A stretch of DNA of 64,000 nucleotides from assembly GCA_016342415.1 (NCBI GenBank), contig JAEIOD010000023.1:1-64000 (forward strand). Reading direction: 5' to 3'. The notes beneath the pieces are model-generated. The model did not search any database. It worked only from the letters and a program-made list of their open reading frames with translations, and was not told the origin of the DNA. Positions 34,854 through 45,134 of this stretch are shown here, in pieces (positions within the stretch are counted from its first letter, which is position 1; the number at the start of each line of letters is the position of its first letter). Source of the DNA: Clostridiales bacterium (GTDB taxonomy: Bacteria > Bacillota > Clostridia > Peptostreptococcales > Acidaminobacteraceae). Both the position numbers and the translations under genes were made by a program.

Positions 34854-37800
34854 ATGAAAAAAAGAATACTGTCTTTATTTTTAGCCATAACCATTTTCAT
34901 GACATCTAGCGTTTTGAATTATGTAGTTGCTGATGTTGTGATTGGTGATGTGGAAGTCAAAGAAATTATATTTCGTAAAGTACACAATGGTTATGAAATA
35001 TCAGGATCATATATTGAAATTTGGGGTGCTAATTTAGATCAGGCAACAATTCTATTTGAAAATAGCATCAGTGGTTTTACGGATCAAATGGGTGATTTGC
35101 AAACCGATACACCTGGATTTAAAAAATATTTCTTCAATCAATCGGAAACCATAAACTTTGGTTCAAGACTTGCAATTGAAGGAACGCAATTTGATCTTGA
35201 ACTTGATGTATTTCCTAACTTCAGTGACGCTGATGAAAAGAAATATAACATTGATAATGGTGATTCTATCACTTTAACGGGTGCCAATTTAAAAAGTATT
35301 GATGGTACCAATATTAAAGCGAGTTATGGTAATCTAGAAAGACAATTTTTAGCCGATAACACAGCCGGTTCCGATACAAGTATAACGATTGCAGCACCAG
35401 TAGCGGTACCTGGTGGGGTACTTGGTGAGCAATCAGTGAGTATTGAATCAAAAACAGTAGAGAATATCGGTGCTGAAACCTATAGTAAAGAGATAATATA
35501 TGTGTATTATAATGCTTTTAGTCTGGTAGAAAATTTAGGGGTTAACTCACCAAATTTATTCCCAAATACAGGGGCCAAAGGGGATGAGTTTTATATCACC
35601 TCTGATAATATGAATCCCAATAGAGATTATCAGGTTTACTTTGTAACGGACTTAGGTCAAGAGTTAACAGAAAGCAATAAAGCTGAATTTGTATCTTTAT
35701 CGATTGATTATGAACTGTTACAAGACAAATTAACTTTTAGAGTACCTAACAGAGTTGATTTTGAAGAGTTGGAATATACTCTAATTCTGACAGATACACA
35801 AAATGATTCTGTCATTGCCGAGCAAGTTTTAAGCGATAAATTCTCTGTAGTTGATGCGTCTTATTTGCCGACAATTGAAGAAATTTATCCTACGCAAGGT
35901 CCTCAGGAAGGATCGGATGTTCAAATTGATGGTCGTAATTTGGTCTCTTTGAACATTCCGGATCTGGTAGTTGATTCAGATATCAAAACAATCACACAAG
36001 ATGCAGATGGTCTTCATATAACTTATGACAATGATGCCAATGGACCTAATGACTATCCTACCTATAACGGTACAGATGTTACTGTAAAAAAAGACATGGT
36101 TATGAAAATTGGTGGTAAAGTAACCTATCTTGAAGACAGTACTCCAGCCATTCGCTACAACCAAGCGACGATTGACAGTTTATTTGTAAGAGCACCGGCT
36201 GCAGATGATGCAGAAACCGATCCTTATAAAGATGTCAATATTGAAATGGTTATTACAATTGCGGCTGTTGACAATAGTTTTACCTACGTTTTCAGACAAA
36301 ATGTTGTAGAAAAAGACGGATTTAAATTTATTCCAAGTTCTATTACACCAGTTGTAGATTCCATTGTACCAGATACAATGCAAGTTACGGGTGTACCCGG
36401 TACTTATTTTACGGGTGAAGACATGATGCTTGTAATTGATGGTAGTAATTTCTTGGTCAACAGATACACAGATGATTTAGGAAATACGTATGTGAACCAA
36501 CCCTCTATTTTAATAAAAACTTTAAACGATCAATCACTAAGCAACTATGATATATATATTAATCCAAATGCGACTGAAACCAATGCTGGAAGTACCGTTA
36601 CAGGGATTATATACGACATGAGTGATACGATTATATCAGGTAACAACTATTTGAAAAACGCTGACTCAACACCTTACAAACTAGATTTAAAGGTAGTTGA
36701 TGAAAATGGTAATATTGTTGCCGGTACAACCAACAATGATGTTGGTACTAGAATTATTGCGAGAATTCCAAGAAATGTTCAAATAGACGTAGCTGATTTT
36801 AAGAATGTTTTGGTTGTTAACCCAACTAGAAATTCAAACATTCCTGGCAAGAAAAAAATGACCGTAGAAGGTATAAAATTTGTCGATACAAATGATATTC
36901 CAATTATTGAGTCAGTTGAGCCTAATGTTGTTACCGTTGAAGGTAACGAGGAAATCGTAATCACGGGTAACAACTTTCAAGAAGGCGCTAAAATATTCTT
37001 GGACGGGAAAGAAATTGTTGGATTCTCAAGAGACATTTCTCAATCCGGTGACAAGATTATCTTAACTTTCAATGCACCTCCAGGACCTGCTGGGAAATCA
37101 CAGATTATTGTTCAAAACCCATCGGGTGGTTTGGCAACACAAGATTTTTATTATGTCACCAGTTTTAATAAAGATCCTATAATTACTAATTTCTTGCCGG
37201 CAAAAGGTACTGCTGAAACATATGTTATCATCAATGGTGAAAACTTCTTAAAAGAAGATCCGACTGCTGAAACCTTAAATGGTTTAGATGCACTGAGAAT
37301 CATAGGATCACGTGTTGAATTAGATGGTGCAGATGTAAATGACTATAATTTAGATATTGAAAACAACATTACATTTAATACTTATACCGTACCAGACGTG
37401 TTACCATTTATGATTAAAGACGATTCTAAACTTAGAATTCAAATGACGCCATTTACAGAAAACATCTATATCAAAGATGCTGCCAATATTTACTATTCTT
37501 TAAGCAATGACGGGGATGACAATCCTATGCTTACAGATAATTTAGGTGTTACTTATACCTTTAAGTTCGAATACGATTCTGTAAACTTGGTAAATGTTGT
37601 AAACATATACGATCAAACAGGTGCAAAAGTTGGTGATCTGGCTAGCGACTATAGTGATACTGTAAATGTAGGCGATAAAGTGGCCACTGCGGATATTACT
37701 TTGGATACAAATTATGATGGTACACCTGATAAAACATTGACTGTTTATATGAACAACAATACTGTTTTTATCGGAAAAGAATCTGGTGGAGTAGAGATAC

Positions 37801-40800
37801 CAAGAGTACCGGATTATGCAGAATCAGTTGTGTTTGTAGCAAACACGTCACCAGAAGAATTTTATAGAATGTATATTGATTTTGACAATACAATCAAGTT
37901 TACGAACGGTAAAGACAATTCTTATGAATTACTTGTTGAAACGGGTAGTTTGGTTATGAGGAAAAATGTAAGTGAAAAATTAGATTTTACAGCCATAACA
38001 GATACAGGATTCCAATTGAGTAATGGGATTACATTTACAATGGAATCTCCTTATAAAAAAGATAGTGACAACAAAATTATAGGACATAGAGCAAAAGTGT
38101 TAAACAGAACACAAATCGCATTTACCGTACCACAGCTGACTTCTGGAAAAGGATATAAAACATTAAAAGTAATCAATCCAGATACTAAGTACGATGAAAA
38201 AACAGATGAAGACGGCTTCTATTACATTGAACAGGCCAGTTCAAGTCCTAAAATCACATCAATTACACCAGCGGAAGGTTCTGTTGATGGTGGTTATGTA
38301 GTGAAAATTTATGGTAAGGATTTTGAGGATTCCATGTCGGTTTATGTGGATGGTGTTTTGGTGCCGCCTACCGAAACCAATGTTGCTTTAGATGGTAGTT
38401 ATGTTAATATCACCATGCCAAAACTGCTGAAAAATTTAGCAGAAGATTATGGTGTCTCGTTTTTAGAAGTGCCGGTTGTTGTTTTAAATAATGATGGTGG
38501 TACAGACTCGAGACCTAAAGGTTTTAAATATATCATTCCTAAATCATCACCACAAATTAATACAATATTGCCATCTGGTGGTACAACCAATGGTGGTACA
38601 ATTGTTGAGTTAGTCGGTTATGAGTTCAGATTCTTTGAGCCTTATAAAAACATAACAGGCGGACCGGGTTATGATATTGGAGATGAGTTATTTGATCTAT
38701 TTAAAGATGGTTTATGGAATGATCTTTTAGATCCGAATGTACCCGTCGGAGCGATTACAAAACAAGCTTTTAATCCAGCACATCCATACTATAGTGAGTA
38801 TTTAGTTTCGCCAATTTTGCCATCGGTATACTTTGGTGAGGAAAAAGCTGAAATTGTAGAGTTTGCCTCTGGATACTTAAAAGTTATTTCACCAAAGAAT
38901 TTACCTGGCGATGTGGATGTATATGTAGTCAATAACGATTCAGGTGTTTCAAACAAAGTAAAATATAAATATACATCTTCTAGTCCTACGATAAGTAGTA
39001 TTAGTCCATCACATGGTAAAAAACAAGGTCAGGAACTAAGGGATTTCTATGGTTCTGGATTCTTTAAAGGTATTTATAAAGGATATCAAAATGATGTCGA
39101 CACCGCGATTGTAGAACTGAATGATTTAGACAGTTCAATACGTTTTTCAGATATTACCAATAGAGATATCGTCAGAGGAGCACCGAATTCTGGTTTGATC
39201 AATGCTGAACGTGCAACCGTTGAGTTAGAAGGTTCTTTAAGAGTCGAGTATTTGGGAAGCAGTGATACAATCACAGTTTCGGTTACTGAAGATGGTAAAA
39301 TCTATAGAAGAACATTCAATAATTACGATGATTCACAAATCTATATTCCGATGGAAATGTTACGTCAGTTAGACGCAAGTAACAATCCGACGGGGGCTTA
39401 TTACCATCCAATTGATACAAAAGCAGATTTACACGATGGTACAACTTATGAAGGCATCGTATTTGAATATATAAAAATTGAAATTGAAGATAAAAGATTC
39501 TTGGTAGATAGAGGTTATGCTCCTAAGATCAAATACAGCAGTGACAACCATTTGATTGTGACGACACCAAGTTATTATACAATTGGAAGTGTTGATGTTC
39601 TATTGACAAATCCAGACTTTGGTGAAGCTAAATCTAGGTTCCAATACACATTCCCAGCAAGTGAGCCAAAAATTTATCAAATAGGTCCAAGAGAGTTATC
39701 ACCAGATGGTTCAAGCTACTATACCAAACGTACAGTTTTAGGTGGTACTCAAATTGAAGTGTTGGGTCTTGATTTTAGAGAAAACATCAAAGCATATATA
39801 GGGGATGTTGAGGCAAACATTGCTGAAAAATCAGTTATTGTTAAAACGATAAATGGCGTAGATCAAACTTTTGATATTTTGATATTAGATGTTCCAGCAG
39901 GTCAACTCAATGAAGTAGGTTTGGAAAAAGCAATTGTTGTAACCAATACAGATTATGGTGTTGCCAATTCGTCAAATCCTGCAGACATATATGGTGATGA
40001 TAAAAAACCAATGTTCTTTGTATATCAACAACCTTTATCAGCACCGGTTATCGATAGTATCAATCCGAGTGAAACCTCGCAGTATGGTGGTCATATTATC
40101 ACCTTATTGGGTTCAGACTTTAGAACAGGTGCTACTGTAACCATTGGATCCAAAGGTGGTGTACCAATTGCCAGTACAAGTATTTCAGATCGAGGTTCAA
40201 AACTTACATTTGTAACACCGCAAGGAACATTGATTCCTGGTAAGAAAACAATTCAAGTGCAAAATATAGACTATGGTGCTTCAGGTAATGATAAATCAAT
40301 TACCATTGTTTCTTATCCAACTGTTATTGATGATGTTGAATTTGTTGATGGCACAGATGTGAAATGGCTGTCCGTTGAAGGTGGTCAGAAGATAAGAATT
40401 AAGGGTGACAATTTCTATGAGGGTGCAAAGGTTATCTTTGGCGGTACAAGAACCAAAGATGCTGATGGTCTGACTGGAGAAAAAGGATTGTATAAAGACG
40501 ATGTAAGATATAACATCGCAGGCGGATTTTTAGCAACCCAGGTGGAAGTTGTTTCACAAACAGAGATGATTGTAACCACACCGTTGATTGCTCTTGAAGA
40601 TCCTTATACGATTACCGTATTAAACTCTGATGGTGGTCTATCTGATGATAACGTTAGTGTCTTATACAGTGTACCTGTACCAAGTGATCCTGTCGGACTT
40701 TTACTGGAGCTGATTGACAATCGTTATATTAGAATTTCAGATTATACAGCATCAGGTCACAAATATTACGAAATCTACTATTATCTAGGGACTAAAACAA

Positions 40801-41666
40801 CCTCAAGTATAAAAAGTAATGAGTATTTAGATATGCAGTATCTTGGCAGTACGGATTTAGAACCGTTTAGACTACCGAGTATCAATGGTGTTGAAACCAT
40901 AAAAAGTACTGAGCGATTGATTATTGGACTGAAAGCGGTCAATGAATTTGGTTCATCGGATTGGTCAAATCTAGAATTTTTAAGTTACACACAATTAAAA
41001 AATGTTGTCGAGTTAGGTGATCCAGATATAGATGGTGACATCGGTGTACCAGAGGGCAAGGATTTCATTTCTGAAGTTGTCGGTACGGACTTGGTGACAA
41101 CCTTAAGTGATAAAACCGATTTATCTTATATTTATATTGATTTATCAACACCTGACTTTGATAACATAAGTACAAGGGTGATTAATGTACCAGGTAAGAT
41201 GATTCAAGGCAGCAACTCAATAGTCCGTGTGGATTATAAGGATTTGGATATTCAGTTTTCACCAATTAACTTAAATACAAAAGAGTTCCAGCAATTGTAT
41301 TTGAATCAGAATGCTTACGGTAGAATTGAAACATCTGAAATTGAAGACGCTTATTCAGGTTACATGCTAAACCAGGTTCCAAGAGGTTATAAAGTTATTT
41401 CTAAAGTTGTAACGATAGGTTATGATGCAAAAAACAATGACGTGACGACGCCGATTGGATCATTAAAAGGTGCACTTGATATTGTAATGGCTTATGATCC
41501 GCTTATCTTATCAGGTTACTTTGAAAGTCAGATTGAAATGTATCGATTTGATAAGAATGCAAACAGTTGGACCAAGTTAAATTATATGACAGATCAAGCG
41601 AATAATTTGGTTTCTACTAGAACCAGTTTACCAGGAGCATATGTGCTTCTAGTAAAGAGATATTAA
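34854..41666 (+). CDS. Giant exported IPT/TIG-repeat protein
   Basis: 2270 residues, signal peptide 1-27. About ten IPT/TIG (immunoglobulin-like, plexin/transcription-factor type) units recur through the protein, each beginning like PxIxSIxPxxGxxxGG and continuing with a VxIxGxxF block; clear examples lie near residues 342, 685, 768, 1138, 1238, 1378, 1600 and 1733. The last 300 residues form different domains (a fibronectin-like VPVPSDPVGLLLEL... region and a C-terminal beta domain). There is no LPXTG or SLH motif, so it is probably held by a partner, plausibly the SLH protein encoded just upstream. AGGAGG precedes the ATG. Likely a surface fibre or adhesin-type protein. A strong terminator follows. 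Confidence 0.88.
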   Translation: MKKRILSLFLAITIFMTSSVLNYVVADVVIGDVEVKEIIFRKVHNGYEISGSYIEIWGANLDQATILFENSISGFTDQMGDLQTDTPGFKKYFFNQSETINFGSRLAIEGTQFDLELDVFPNFSDADEKKYNIDNGDSITLTGANLKSIDGTNIKASYGNLERQFLADNTAGSDTSITIAAPVAVPGGVLGEQSVSIESKTVENIGAETYSKEIIYVYYNAFSLVENLGVNSPNLFPNTGAKGDEFYITSDNMNPNRDYQVYFVTDLGQELTESNKAEFVSLSIDYELLQDKLTFRVPNRVDFEELEYTLILTDTQNDSVIAEQVLSDKFSVVDASYLPTIEEIYPTQGPQEGSDVQIDGRNLVSLNIPDLVVDSDIKTITQDADGLHITYDNDANGPNDYPTYNGTDVTVKKDMVMKIGGKVTYLEDSTPAIRYNQATIDSLFVRAPAADDAETDPYKDVNIEMVITIAAVDNSFTYVFRQNVVEKDGFKFIPSSITPVVDSIVPDTMQVTGVPGTYFTGEDMMLVIDGSNFLVNRYTDDLGNTYVNQPSILIKTLNDQSLSNYDIYINPNATETNAGSTVTGIIYDMSDTIISGNNYLKNADSTPYKLDLKVVDENGNIVAGTTNNDVGTRIIARIPRNVQIDVADFKNVLVVNPTRNSNIPGKKKMTVEGIKFVDTNDIPIIESVEPNVVTVEGNEEIVITGNNFQEGAKIFLDGKEIVGFSRDISQSGDKIILTFNAPPGPAGKSQIIVQNPSGGLATQDFYYVTSFNKDPIITNFLPAKGTAETYVIINGENFLKEDPTAETLNGLDALRIIGSRVELDGADVNDYNLDIENNITFNTYTVPDVLPFMIKDDSKLRIQMTPFTENIYIKDAANIYYSLSNDGDDNPMLTDNLGVTYTFKFEYDSVNLVNVVNIYDQTGAKVGDLASDYSDTVNVGDKVATADITLDTNYDGTPDKTLTVYMNNNTVFIGKESGGVEIPRVPDYAESVVFVANTSPEEFYRMYIDFDNTIKFTNGKDNSYELLVETGSLVMRKNVSEKLDFTAITDTGFQLSNGITFTMESPYKKDSDNKIIGHRAKVLNRTQIAFTVPQLTSGKGYKTLKVINPDTKYDEKTDEDGFYYIEQASSSPKITSITPAEGSVDGGYVVKIYGKDFEDSMSVYVDGVLVPPTETNVALDGSYVNITMPKLLKNLAEDYGVSFLEVPVVVLNNDGGTDSRPKGFKYIIPKSSPQINTILPSGGTTNGGTIVELVGYEFRFFEPYKNITGGPGYDIGDELFDLFKDGLWNDLLDPNVPVGAITKQAFNPAHPYYSEYLVSPILPSVYFGEEKAEIVEFASGYLKVISPKNLPGDVDVYVVNNDSGVSNKVKYKYTSSSPTISSISPSHGKKQGQELRDFYGSGFFKGIYKGYQNDVDTAIVELNDLDSSIRFSDITNRDIVRGAPNSGLINAERATVELEGSLRVEYLGSSDTITVSVTEDGKIYRRTFNNYDDSQIYIPMEMLRQLDASNNPTGAYYHPIDTKADLHDGTTYEGIVFEYIKIEIEDKRFLVDRGYAPKIKYSSDNHLIVTTPSYYTIGSVDVLLTNPDFGEAKSRFQYTFPASEPKIYQIGPRELSPDGSSYYTKRTVLGGTQIEVLGLDFRENIKAYIGDVEANIAEKSVIVKTINGVDQTFDILILDVPAGQLNEVGLEKAIVVTNTDYGVANSSNPADIYGDDKKPMFFVYQQPLSAPVIDSINPSETSQYGGHIITLLGSDFRTGATVTIGSKGGVPIASTSISDRGSKLTFVTPQGTLIPGKKTIQVQNIDYGASGNDKSITIVSYPTVIDDVEFVDGTDVKWLSVEGGQKIRIKGDNFYEGAKVIFGGTRTKDADGLTGEKGLYKDDVRYNIAGGFLATQVEVVSQTEMIVTTPLIALEDPYTITVLNSDGGLSDDNVSVLYSVPVPSDPVGLLLELIDNRYIRISDYTASGHKYYEIYYYLGTKTTSSIKSNEYLDMQYLGSTDLEPFRLPSINGVETIKSTERLIIGLKAVNEFGSSDWSNLEFLSYTQLKNVVELGDPDIDGDIGVPEGKDFISEVVGTDLVTTLSDKTDLSYIYIDLSTPDFDNISTRVINVPGKMIQGSNSIVRVDYKDLDIQFSPINLNTKEFQQLYLNQNAYGRIETSEIEDAYSGYMLNQVPRGYKVISKVVTIGYDAKNNDVTTPIGSLKGALDIVMAYDPLILSGYFESQIEMYRFDKNANSWTKLNYMTDQANNLVSTRTSLPGAYVLLVKRY

Positions 41667-41668
41667 TT

Positions 41669-41704
41669 AAAGCCGATGCATTTGCATCGGCTTTCTGTTT
41701 TTTG
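41669..41704. terminator. Intrinsic terminator between convergent genes
   Basis: AAAGCCGATGCA (41669-41680) pairs with TGCATCGGCTTT (41683-41694), followed by CTGTTTTTTG. It ends the giant IPT/TIG gene. Confidence 0.92.
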
Positions 41705-41715
41705 TTCAAATTGGA

Positions 41716-42726
41716 TTATTCACCAAAGACTTTGGACACGTCTTTCATTTTATCAATAATGGGAAGGTTGTAAGGACATCTCTTTAAACACTTGCCACAT
41801 TCAATACACGCACTCGCTTTTACAGGTTGTTTGGCGTAGTATGCTGTCGCATAACCGACCATATTGTATCTGCTGTAATATCCTTCTGCTATAAACATGG
41901 CAGGAATATTGATGCCTACTTCACACGGTGCACAATAACCACATCTTCTGCAGAAATTGCCATGTAATTCTTCAACTATTTTATCTGCTTCAATTTTTTC
42001 TTTTTCAGTAAAGACATAATTTCCAGTGGCGATTAAACTGTTTTGATACACTTCATCGGTTTGTTCCATACCTGGAATGACAAGTGAAACATTCTTGTTT
42101 TGCAAAATGAATTTGATGCTTAGACCACCATTTTCAATGGCACCACCGGCAATTGGCTTCATGCAGATGACGCCAATATCTCTTTTATGTGCTTTTTCAA
42201 AGAGTTCTTCAGCCTGTCTTTCTACTAAGTTATATGGAAATTGAATCGTTTCAAATGGCATATCATCAATTATATCCATCATCAGATCAACACTATGTGC
42301 TGTAATACCGATATGACCTATTTTTCCCGCTTCTTTTGCTTCCACTAATGCTTTATAAGCACCAGTATCACTCATAACCTGTTTGTAGTCATCCATATCT
42401 TTTACCAGATGCAATTGATAGAGATCAATATAATCGGTCTGTAGATTTGTAAGACTTCTTTCCACTTCTGATGTCATCTCGTCAAAAGTTTTCGCCATAG
42501 ATTTAGTGGCTAAAATAAACTGGTCGCGTCTGCCTTTTAAGGCATGACCTAAAAAGCCTTCACTAACAGTATAACCTCTTGCGGTATCAATGAAGTTGAT
42601 ACCGATACGTGACATTTCATCTACAATTTCAGTTACTTTTTCCTGGTCAACTCGTTGTATCGGAATGCCGCCGAATCCTACACATACGACTTCTAATCCT
42701 GTCTTTCCTAATACTCTTTTTTCCAT
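41716..42726 (-). CDS. Aldo/keto reductase with C-terminal ferredoxin-like iron-sulfur domain
   Basis: 336 residues from the ATG at 42726, chosen because AGGAG lies seven bases upstream; a GTG five codons earlier is less likely. Residues 1-260 form an aldo/keto reductase TIM barrel (GFGGIPIQR, NFIDTARGYTVSE, DYIDLYQLH, GITAHS, CMKPIAGGA). The C-terminal part carries CRRCGYCAPC near 270 and CIECGKCLKRCP near 313, together enough for one or two 4Fe-4S clusters. Members of this group are common in anaerobes and are thought to couple NAD(P)H- or ferredoxin-linked reduction of carbonyls; the substrate is unknown. Confidence 0.9.
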   Translation of the reverse strand: MEKRVLGKTGLEVVCVGFGGIPIQRVDQEKVTEIVDEMSRIGINFIDTARGYTVSEGFLGHALKGRRDQFILATKSMAKTFDEMTSEVERSLTNLQTDYIDLYQLHLVKDMDDYKQVMSDTGAYKALVEAKEAGKIGHIGITAHSVDLMMDIIDDMPFETIQFPYNLVERQAEELFEKAHKRDIGVICMKPIAGGAIENGGLSIKFILQNKNVSLVIPGMEQTDEVYQNSLIATGNYVFTEKEKIEADKIVEELHGNFCRRCGYCAPCEVGINIPAMFIAEGYYSRYNMVGYATAYYAKQPVKASACIECGKCLKRCPYNLPIIDKMKDVSKVFGE

Positions 42727-42959
42727 AAACACGCTCCTCACTAAACGTCATAATTATAGCATATATTTTTGTGTATGACTAAATCAAATATGAGTCAACT
42801 CGCAATAACAGATCAGTAAAGTGATACAGGAGCATCATATTTAATCCAGATAATAAAAGATAAGCATAGAAAAAATCAATACTTCTGTTCAATTTCAGTG
42901 AAGTTGTTGTTACTGAGATGTGCTCTTGTTATAATGAGAGATAATGATTGGAGGCTATT

Positions 42960-44006
42960 ATGTTTGAAAGAAGATTATACAAAGTGATATTGTTTATGAC
43001 ACTGATTATTTCGCTAATAAGTATAGTGGGCAATTTCATTATTGGTTTGCCTTTAATAATAAATATCAAGTGGTTTGTATTATTTGCAATTTCATTTATT
43101 GGTTATATTAAGGAGCAGAAAAATAAAAAGTCCGATACCTATAAGTTTTTGTACTTCTTTTTTGTCATTACAGTGATCATTCCAGTAGGGTATATTGATG
43201 CGGGCAATCTATCGGGATCAAATAGTCTGGCTTATATGTTCATATTTATGATCAGCTCGGTTTTTATATTCAAAGGCATAGAACGGTATTCACTTGTTGC
43301 TTTGAATATCGGAAGTTATTTTGTACTTAGAACAGTGGCTTATCATATACCTACTTTTGTAAGAGTCTACTCGGATCGAATGTTGTTTTTAGATCAGGTT
43401 ATTCAAGTGCCATTGGCAATGATAATGGCATATTTTCTTATTAGAGGCTTTTCAAATGCCTTTGAGGAACAGAAAAAGAAATTGGAAACAGATCATTTGG
43501 AATTACAGGAAATGCATGATCAACTGCAAGTGCTCGCTGAAAGAGATATGTTGACAAACCTTTATAATCGTAGAGGTTTTGATAAAATACTAGGGCAGAT
43601 CAGTCAAGAGGAGCAAATGAAAAATGACGATATTTACATACTTATATTTGACTTAGACAATTTCAAAAATATCAATGATACATTTGGTCATACTGTAGGT
43701 GATAAAGTCCTACAGGATTTTTCAAAGGTATTAATCGATAAGGTCAAGACACCACATACCATTAGTCGGTGGGGTGGTGATGAATTTGCAATGGTTTACA
43801 AAGGTAAAAGAAAGCATTTGGAAGATCTCATTTTTGAATTGAGAGAAAGTTATCACCAAATAGTAAAAAATTTAAAAATATCCTCTAGCATCAGTTTTGG
43901 TTATTTGAAATGGCATCATGAGGATGATGAAAATGCTGTGATAAGAAAAGCGGATCAAGCATTATACAAGTCAAAAAATAATAAAATATTATCTATAATA
44001 CAATAA
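42960..44006 (+). CDS. Membrane-bound diguanylate cyclase (GGDEF)
   Basis: 348 residues from the ATG at 42960 (GGAGG five bases upstream). About six membrane helices in residues 1-165, a short coiled-coil linker (EQKKKLETDHLELQEMHDQL), then a GGDEF domain from about 190 (DMLTNLYNRRGF) with the intact active-site motif RWGGDEF near 273. It should make cyclic-di-GMP from two GTP. No RxxD inhibitory site precedes GGDEF (the equivalent residues are KTPH), so product inhibition may be absent. It is a plausible source of the signal read by the riboswitch at 1661. A terminator lies right after the stop. Confidence 0.93.
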   Translation: MFERRLYKVILFMTLIISLISIVGNFIIGLPLIINIKWFVLFAISFIGYIKEQKNKKSDTYKFLYFFFVITVIIPVGYIDAGNLSGSNSLAYMFIFMISSVFIFKGIERYSLVALNIGSYFVLRTVAYHIPTFVRVYSDRMLFLDQVIQVPLAMIMAYFLIRGFSNAFEEQKKKLETDHLELQEMHDQLQVLAERDMLTNLYNRRGFDKILGQISQEEQMKNDDIYILIFDLDNFKNINDTFGHTVGDKVLQDFSKVLIDKVKTPHTISRWGGDEFAMVYKGKRKHLEDLIFELRESYHQIVKNLKISSSISFGYLKWHHEDDENAVIRKADQALYKSKNNKILSIIQ

Positions 44007-44033
44007 CCAAGACATCTGTCTTGGTTATTTTAG
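44002..44033. terminator. Bidirectional terminator between convergent genes
   Basis: AATAACCAAGACA (44002-44014) pairs with TGTCTTGGTTATT (44017-44029), followed by TTAG on the plus strand and by a T-rich run on the minus strand. It overlaps the stop of the diguanylate cyclase gene. Confidence 0.88.
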
Positions 44034-44918
44034 TTCTACCGGTATATAAAGTTCAACAGTCATGTGGTGATTGGAAGTCTTATCATATCGATAACGTTCT
44101 ATAAGGTTGATGTTCGTGTTTTTTAGTTTAACCGGATTATGGATTAAATAATCAGAGTAAATATATTTGAGTGTCTGATCAAAAACCTCTGAATCGGTAG
44201 TGGTTAAAAATCTCAGGTAGAGTTGCCTAGGGAGATTTAAAACTCTAAAATCGGATGGCAGTTTTGAAATTTCCGTTACATAATACCCTCTGAAATATTC
44301 AAATGATATATTATCGTTCTTCTTTAAATCAATAGAAGTATTATAAGAAACGCCAACTTCAGGATTCCCAAAAGTATCTAAACCTTCAAGATGATCATAA
44401 TGCATATCAACCTTCTTTTTCAAATGGGATATATCTTTATGGTGCTGTTGTTTCCACAAATGAGTTGGTGTTGATAAGCCAATCAATGTAGCAGAAGGCA
44501 TGGTGATAATCTCGCTGTTTTTATCGAAAACATTCTCACATGTGCTGGTATATTTATGATGATTAAAAGCGGGGTAGAGTTCAGTACCGTCAAATGTTTT
44601 ATGGTATTGTCTCGAGGATATACGAAATTCCTGTTTTAATATCTTTGATACGACTCTAAGTGAGGCGAGATTGGCATTATGAGCGACTTTAATCAAAGGT
44701 ATCTTTTTATTAGAAGATGCCCATCTATATAATTGATCAGATAGACGTCTTTTTAATATGTATTCCATTAAAGGCACACCTATAATATGTTTAAACAATT
44801 GATAATAATGAAACTCTGAGATATCATATCGGTTACATAATTCAGTTGGATTAAACGACCGATAAAGGTTCGATTCTATGTAATTGACGCTTTCTTTTAT
44901 TATTTCTAAATTGTCCAT
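44025..44918 (-). CDS. AraC-family regulator with GyrI-like effector-binding domain
   Basis: 297 residues. N-terminal AraC-type DNA-binding region with two helix-turn-helix motifs (FNPTELCNRYDISEFHYYQLF near 22-42; ASLRVVSKILKQEFRISSRQYHK near 84-106, first parts shown). Residues about 135-297 resemble the GyrI-like/effector-binding domain found in Rob/BltR-type regulators (ATLIGLSTPTHLW, YFRGYYVTEISKLPSDF, NINLIERYRYD, VELYIPV). Such proteins often sense toxic hydrophobic compounds. GAGGT lies before the ATG. The likely target is unclear; the neighbouring lipoprotein esterase gene is divergent. Confidence 0.83.
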   Translation of the reverse strand: MDNLEIIKESVNYIESNLYRSFNPTELCNRYDISEFHYYQLFKHIIGVPLMEYILKRRLSDQLYRWASSNKKIPLIKVAHNANLASLRVVSKILKQEFRISSRQYHKTFDGTELYPAFNHHKYTSTCENVFDKNSEIITMPSATLIGLSTPTHLWKQQHHKDISHLKKKVDMHYDHLEGLDTFGNPEVGVSYNTSIDLKKNDNISFEYFRGYYVTEISKLPSDFRVLNLPRQLYLRFLTTTDSEVFDQTLKYIYSDYLIHNPVKLKNTNINLIERYRYDKTSNHHMTVELYIPVELK

Positions 44919-45134
44919 AATGACCTCACTTACTTTTATATTGAACTAAAAAGTCGAAATATTCAATTTTTTCGTTGAAAAAGTATTTCAATATGTAATA
45001 ATATACTAGAAGAAATCATTAAGGTTGGTACTAATTATGGAAAATTCATTTTATGTGTTTTCAGATCTGTTATTAGATAAAAGTATTTTCCGGTATCCTA
45101 GATGGGTATAAGTATGACAGAGAGGTGTTAAGTC

